From Chryseobacterium sp. MYb7 (lineage in GTDB: Bacteria; Bacteroidota; Bacteroidia; Flavobacteriales; Weeksellaceae), in the NCBI RefSeq assembly GCF_002979455.1, contig NZ_PCOU01000028.1, positions 1 to 64,000 of the forward strand: a stretch of DNA of 64,000 nucleotides, given 5' to 3'. Positions 59,990 through 64,000 of the stretch are shown piece after piece (position 1 is the stretch's first letter; every line of letters begins with the position of its first letter). Below the pieces are notes generated by a model. That model saw only the letters and a program-made list of their open reading frames with translations. It did not search any database and was not told the origin of the DNA. The translations under genes were made by a program, and so were the position numbers.

Positions 59990-62332
59990 ATGGGCTTATT
60001 TACTGCCCGTACATTCCTATTCATGACTACCAGTAATTTTAATTATTCGGGAATAATTCATTCTATTTCCCAAAATCCGGTGAAACTTTTCAGCGTAAGT
60101 TTCATCACAGCATCATCATTTTTATATGCTCAGTCCCGCACTGAAGATTCCTTATCTACAGTAGTTCAAACTGTTGAAATCATCGGAAGAAAATCTAAAG
60201 GTTATACTTCCGACTACTCTTTTGCAGCCACCAAGATTGCTATGAAGAATAAAGATCTTCCTTTAACGCTTAATACAGTTACCAAAGAACTGATCACCGA
60301 CCGCCAGGCTTTCCAGCTTGGAGAGGTTATGAAAAATGTGAACGGAGTTTCTCCTTCAAGCTATTACAACCAATACAACATCCGGGGAATCAGTCAAAAT
60401 GAAGAAGGACAGATCATCAATGGAATGCGTACCAGGCAGTATTATTTTTTACAGCCAATGACTTCCAATATTGAACGTGTAGAAGTTTTCAAAGGTCCCG
60501 CAAGTATTACCATGTCCAGTGTAGATCCCGGAGGAACGATCAATATGGTCACCAAAAAACCATTGTCTAACCCTCGTCATGAGATCAGTTTATCAGGAGG
60601 TAGCTTTGATACCTACCGTATTATCACAGATCTTACAGGTCCTTTAAATAAAAGTAAAACTTTACTATATCGTTTTAACGGAGCCTATCAGAATGCCCAT
60701 TCATTCAGAGATCATGTTAAAAACAGCGGTATTCTGATCTCCCCTTCCGTCACCTTTGTTCCTAATGAAAAAACATCTGTAAATGTGGAAATGATTTTCA
60801 ATGATCTTTATGGAAATCTAGACCGTGGACAACCTATTTTCGGAGCGGTGGCAGGAAAAACAGATTTATACAGCACGCCAAGAACTCTGAATCTGGGAGC
60901 TCCGGACGATTTTTTTAAAACCAGAGAACTCATATTAATGGGAACGGTTGCTCATCATTTTAACTCGTCTATCAGTTTTAATGCTTCCTATATGAAGCAA
61001 TACTGGAGAGAAAACCTTCAGGAGCACAGAACAACCAACTCTTTTGTCCCTGATATGGATAACAAACCGGTTTCCAGTCTTGCCATGATGCAATTTGTGC
61101 AGAGAAAACAAAACTGGGCTACAGATAATATTAATGCTTATTTTAATTTTAAATTCAAAACAGATTCTGTTCAGCATCAGGTTTTGATAGGCTATGACAA
61201 TCAAACTTGGGAAAAACGCAAAGGCGGACAGCAGAATGCAGCAAGAGGTTTTCTGTTAAAGAACGGTACTGTAGCTTCTTCCTACAATCCCGCAAAAGCT
61301 TCAGATTATCAGACCATCAATTATAATGGGACAGTTATTCCTCTGCCTAATGTAACGCCATTTGACCTAAATCCGGGAGCTATAAATTATCAGGGTGCAG
61401 ATTTTAATACATTGAATGTAATTACTCCTCTACCCTCTGCTCTTACTACGACCCATGCAGCTTATATACAGCATCTTTTCACCTGGAAAAAGTTTAAAAT
61501 ATTATCAGGACTCCGCCAAGAGTGGTTTCAGGATATTACCAACTTTAAAGATTCCAATGAGTCATCTTTTAAAAATAACAAACTTCTTTACAGGTTCGGT
61601 ATTACCTACAGCCTGACAGATAACATCAATCTGTATGGAACTTATTTAACCGGATATCAGCCCCAATCCAATACGGTAACCTTAATGCCCAATACCTCCA
61701 GTCTTACAGGATCTGCAGCCAGATTTAAACCTTTGACTTCTGATCTCAAAGAATTAGGAATCAAAGCTCAGCTTTTTGGCAGAATCTCACTGAATCTTGC
61801 CGTATATGAGATTAACCAGAGAAATATTTTAATCAATGCCAATAATCCTTCAGAACCTGATGAGCTTGTACAGCGTGGTACTGACCGAAGCCGTGGATTT
61901 GAAGCTGAGTTTTCAGGACATATTCTTCCTCAATGGCATATTTACGGAGGCTACAGCTATATTGATGCTAAAATACTGGATGATACCAACCGTGATCTTA
62001 TAGGAAAAAGGAAAGAAAACACTTCTAAAAATTCGGTTAATATCTGGACACGTTACAATTTTTCAACTATTGAACTGCTCAAAGACTTTGGAATCGGTGC
62101 AGGAATCCTTTATCAGAGCTCTAAAGCTCCCTGGTTTACGAGAAGTTTTGAACTTCCCGCCTATACAACAATAGATGCTGCCTTGTATTACACTCCGGCA
62201 AAATCTGTCCAGCTTTCGTTTAATCTGAATAATATCACCAACAAAGTCTACTGGATAGGGGCTCAGAACTATTTAAGGCTATTTCCGGGAACTCCAAGAA
62301 ATTATTTACTAACTGCTACTTATAAATTTTAA
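59990..62332 (+). CDS. TonB-dependent siderophore receptor
   Basis: The 780-residue outer-membrane receptor has a plug domain with LGEVMKNVNGVSPSSYYNQYNIRGISQNEEGQIINGMRTR-type plug motif, the GPASITMSSVDPGGTINMVTKKP stretch typical of FhuA/FepA-like siderophore receptors, and a barrel ending in a terminal Phe (NYLLTATYKF). A signal peptide runs to about residue 48 (SFLYAQ); a start at 60023 would give a more usual length. It is followed 3 bp later by an ABC-2 permease gene, an arrangement that suggests transport of a shared substrate. Confidence 0.93.
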   Translation: MGLFTARTFLFMTTSNFNYSGIIHSISQNPVKLFSVSFITASSFLYAQSRTEDSLSTVVQTVEIIGRKSKGYTSDYSFAATKIAMKNKDLPLTLNTVTKELITDRQAFQLGEVMKNVNGVSPSSYYNQYNIRGISQNEEGQIINGMRTRQYYFLQPMTSNIERVEVFKGPASITMSSVDPGGTINMVTKKPLSNPRHEISLSGGSFDTYRIITDLTGPLNKSKTLLYRFNGAYQNAHSFRDHVKNSGILISPSVTFVPNEKTSVNVEMIFNDLYGNLDRGQPIFGAVAGKTDLYSTPRTLNLGAPDDFFKTRELILMGTVAHHFNSSISFNASYMKQYWRENLQEHRTTNSFVPDMDNKPVSSLAMMQFVQRKQNWATDNINAYFNFKFKTDSVQHQVLIGYDNQTWEKRKGGQQNAARGFLLKNGTVASSYNPAKASDYQTINYNGTVIPLPNVTPFDLNPGAINYQGADFNTLNVITPLPSALTTTHAAYIQHLFTWKKFKILSGLRQEWFQDITNFKDSNESSFKNNKLLYRFGITYSLTDNINLYGTYLTGYQPQSNTVTLMPNTSSLTGSAARFKPLTSDLKELGIKAQLFGRISLNLAVYEINQRNILINANNPSEPDELVQRGTDRSRGFEAEFSGHILPQWHIYGGYSYIDAKILDDTNRDLIGKRKENTSKNSVNIWTRYNFSTIELLKDFGIGAGILYQSSKAPWFTRSFELPAYTTIDAALYYTPAKSVQLSFNLNNITNKVYWIGAQNYLRLFPGTPRNYLLTATYKF

Positions 62333-62335
62333 ATT

Positions 62336-63781
62336 ATGGCTATTTCAAACTTACAACTGATGGTGAGAAAAACCTGGCAGGATTTGTTTAAAGGAAAACA
62401 AAATCTTCTCACCACTATTGCCGTACTCTTATTCTGTATGCTGAGTATTGGTATAGGATATACAAAATATACGGACTCTTTTTCGAAAATAAAAGAATAC
62501 CGCAAAGAAGTCAGGGAAAGCTGGGAGCATCGACCAGATAAGCATCCGCACCGTATGGCTCATTATGGTTATTTGGTTTTCAGAATCGGGCATCCATTGA
62601 ATATTTTTGACAATGGACTAGATGATTATCTTGGAAATGTCATATTCCTAGAGGCTCATAAACAGAATACCGCCAACCTTTCGGAAGCGGGAAGTTCAGG
62701 TACTTTGGTCAGATTCGGTGCGTTTAGCAGTGCGTTTATTCTGCAAAGTATTGTTCCATTGATTATTCTTTTTTTAGGATTTGGATTAATTGTGCAGGAA
62801 CGTGAGAATGCCACTTTAAAGATTATCAGTGTACAGGGAACTTCAGGAAGGGATATTATCTGGGGTAAAATTCTGGGGCTCTGGCTTTTTTCTCTATGCT
62901 TTCTGGTTCCGGTAATTCCTATTGTTTTTATGGCAGCATTCATGTCAGAGACAACAAATCCGGCTGATATTGTTTTACGGTTATCATTTCTGCTGCCATC
63001 TTATATGATCTATTACTTTTTTATCTGTACATTAACTGTTGTGGTGTCTGCAAACAGTAAAAATACCTCATCAGCATTGATCAGCCTTATTGGTTTCTGG
63101 CTTCTTTTCATTATCGTTTTGCCCAAAGGAGTTCAGTTTGCAGCACAGAATTTATATCCTGCTCCTTCCCGAATTTCTTTTGAAACAACACTGGAAAAGG
63201 ATATTTTAAAATCAGGAGACAGCCATAACCCTGATGATCAGCATTTCAAAAAAATCAAAGATTCTTTACTGGCAAAATATAAAGTGAAAACAACCAATGA
63301 ACTTCCATTCAACTATGGCGGATTTGTCATGAAGGAAGGAGAGAAAATAAGTTCACAGATTTACATCAGACATCAAAAAGAATTGCAAAACATTTATAAT
63401 AAGCAGCAAAGACTGACTGATTTTTCAGGATTGATCAATCCCGCTATTGCTATTAAAAACTTTTCGATGATTGCTACAGGCACAGATTTCTTCTCTTATA
63501 ACCAATTTCAGAAACAGGCAGAAGAGTATCGCTATCAGATGGCTCAGCATTTAAATGATTTACAAATTGAGCAGATCAGCAATATTAAACCGGAAAACGG
63601 CGGTCCACCTGCTGTAATCGACAAACACAACTGGGAAAGGTTTCCGGATTTTAAATACCGATATATTTCTGTACTGGACAGTATGAAAGAACAGCCAATA
63701 CCTGTCACAGCATTAGGTCTCTGGTTGATTATATCCATCGTGGCCATCGAAATAAGTGGAAGAAAATTAAAACTAATCTAA
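62336..63781 (+). CDS. DUF3526 ABC-2 type transporter permease
   Basis: The 481-residue protein has an N-terminal membrane segment (26-43), a large extracytoplasmic loop and then five membrane segments (about 130-250) of ABC-2 type, a second large loop and a final segment (465-475). QERENATLKIISVQGTSGRDIIWGK is the conserved cytoplasmic loop of ABC-2/NosY-like permeases. It starts 3 bp after the TonB receptor and its stop touches the next permease gene. The ATPase partner is not in the window and presumably lies downstream. Confidence 0.85.
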   Translation: MAISNLQLMVRKTWQDLFKGKQNLLTTIAVLLFCMLSIGIGYTKYTDSFSKIKEYRKEVRESWEHRPDKHPHRMAHYGYLVFRIGHPLNIFDNGLDDYLGNVIFLEAHKQNTANLSEAGSSGTLVRFGAFSSAFILQSIVPLIILFLGFGLIVQERENATLKIISVQGTSGRDIIWGKILGLWLFSLCFLVPVIPIVFMAAFMSETTNPADIVLRLSFLLPSYMIYYFFICTLTVVVSANSKNTSSALISLIGFWLLFIIVLPKGVQFAAQNLYPAPSRISFETTLEKDILKSGDSHNPDDQHFKKIKDSLLAKYKVKTTNELPFNYGGFVMKEGEKISSQIYIRHQKELQNIYNKQQRLTDFSGLINPAIAIKNFSMIATGTDFFSYNQFQKQAEEYRYQMAQHLNDLQIEQISNIKPENGGPPAVIDKHNWERFPDFKYRYISVLDSMKEQPIPVTALGLWLIISIVAIEISGRKLKLI

Positions 63782-64000
63782 ATGAATCGTTATTTATATA
63801 CCCAATTTCACCGTAACAAGTCATACACTATTGCATTGTTGTTTTTATTCATGGCCGGACTGATGGCTATTTATACCGGGGAAAAATTTCTTGACAGAAA
63901 CGAAGATATCATCTCCAAAAGCGGAGCCTTTCAAAAAGAAAGTATAGAAAAAAATGCAAAATTTCATAAGGATGATCTGGGACTGGTACTTTATTATATT
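63782..64000 (+). CDS. Second DUF3526-type ABC permease, cut by the window edge
   Basis: The frame from ATG 63782 is open to the end of the window (73 codons). It begins MNRYLYTQFHRNKSYTIALLFLFMAGLMAIYTG, with an N-terminal membrane segment and a loop, the same architecture as the preceding permease. The start immediately follows the stop of that gene, so the pair is co-translated. Family assignment rests on neighbour and opening pattern only. Confidence 0.6.
   Translation, partial: MNRYLYTQFHRNKSYTIALLFLFMAGLMAIYTGEKFLDRNEDIISKSGAFQKESIEKNAKFHKDDLGLVLYYI

Noticed and set aside
1..64000. CRISPR array or rRNA operon
   Set aside because: No series of regularly spaced direct repeats with spacers, and no rRNA-like sequence, was noticed in reading the window.

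Overview
The window looks like a chromosomal segment of a Chryseobacterium-type member of the Flavobacteriia (Bacteroidota). The basis is AT-rich DNA, a type IX secretion protein (PorQ), a TamA-like lipoprotein (TamL), a fused CrtYc-CrtYd lycopene cyclase, a fatty-acid oxidation enzyme with the dehydrogenase domain first, few Shine-Dalgarno sequences, and many Bacteroidota promoters with a TAnnTTTG -7 box (sometimes with TTG about 18-22 bp upstream). The genus is inferred from gene content; no search was possible.

Layout. 0.2-6 kb: ftsK, a LolA-like carrier, an LptF/LptG-type permease and a secreted protein. 6.1-12.1 kb: a solitary KAS III enzyme, then frr and pyrH on the minus strand, held apart by an accessory patch with a class-3 lipase and several small orphan proteins. 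12.3-20.5 kb: porQ, cmk, a YtxH/holin-like envelope trio, an rRNA methyltransferase overlapping head-to-head with tamL, a YdcF protein and an oxidoreductase. 20.5-23.5 kb: a TlpA thioredoxin and an iron/cobalamin-type ABC importer without binding protein. 23.6-30.4 kb: a MarR regulator with two palindromic operators, then fadN-fadA-fadE interrupted by a RAYT transposase with its REP-like hairpins. 30.4-43.5 kb: small secreted and stress proteins, a SpoT/MESH1-like HD hydrolase, a frameshifted M48 protease, a TonB receptor with a DUF2490 protein, uvrA, tam and two hydrolases.

43.8-52.3 kb: a MarR-like regulator, a divergent small gene, and a six-gene minus-strand signalling operon (sensor kinase, CHASE3 hybrid kinase with three receivers, CheY-like protein, CheR, CheB, CheY-like protein) with no CheA or methyl-accepting receptor. 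52.7-58.4 kb: a carotenoid operon read right to left (marR, crtI, crtB, a frameshifted SRPBCC gene, crtZ, crtY, lipocalin), predicted to make zeaxanthin. Its regulator is a paralogue of the one at 43.8 kb and both have the same palindrome over their -7 boxes. 58.4-59.5 kb is gene-poor, with tRNA-Arg(CCT), a copy of its 3' end 487 bp away, and several hairpins. 59.5-64 kb: a Cys/His-rich secreted protein, a siderophore-type TonB receptor and two DUF3526 ABC-2 permeases, the second cut by the window edge.

The observations most worth follow-up are the shared operator of the two MarR paralogues, two homopolymer frameshifts (M48 protease, carotenoid-operon SRPBCC), the RAYT/REP element inside the fad operon, the tRNA-Arg 3'-end duplication, and the CheB/CheR kinase cluster. 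I did not find a CRISPR array, an rRNA operon, a prophage or a recognisable defence island.
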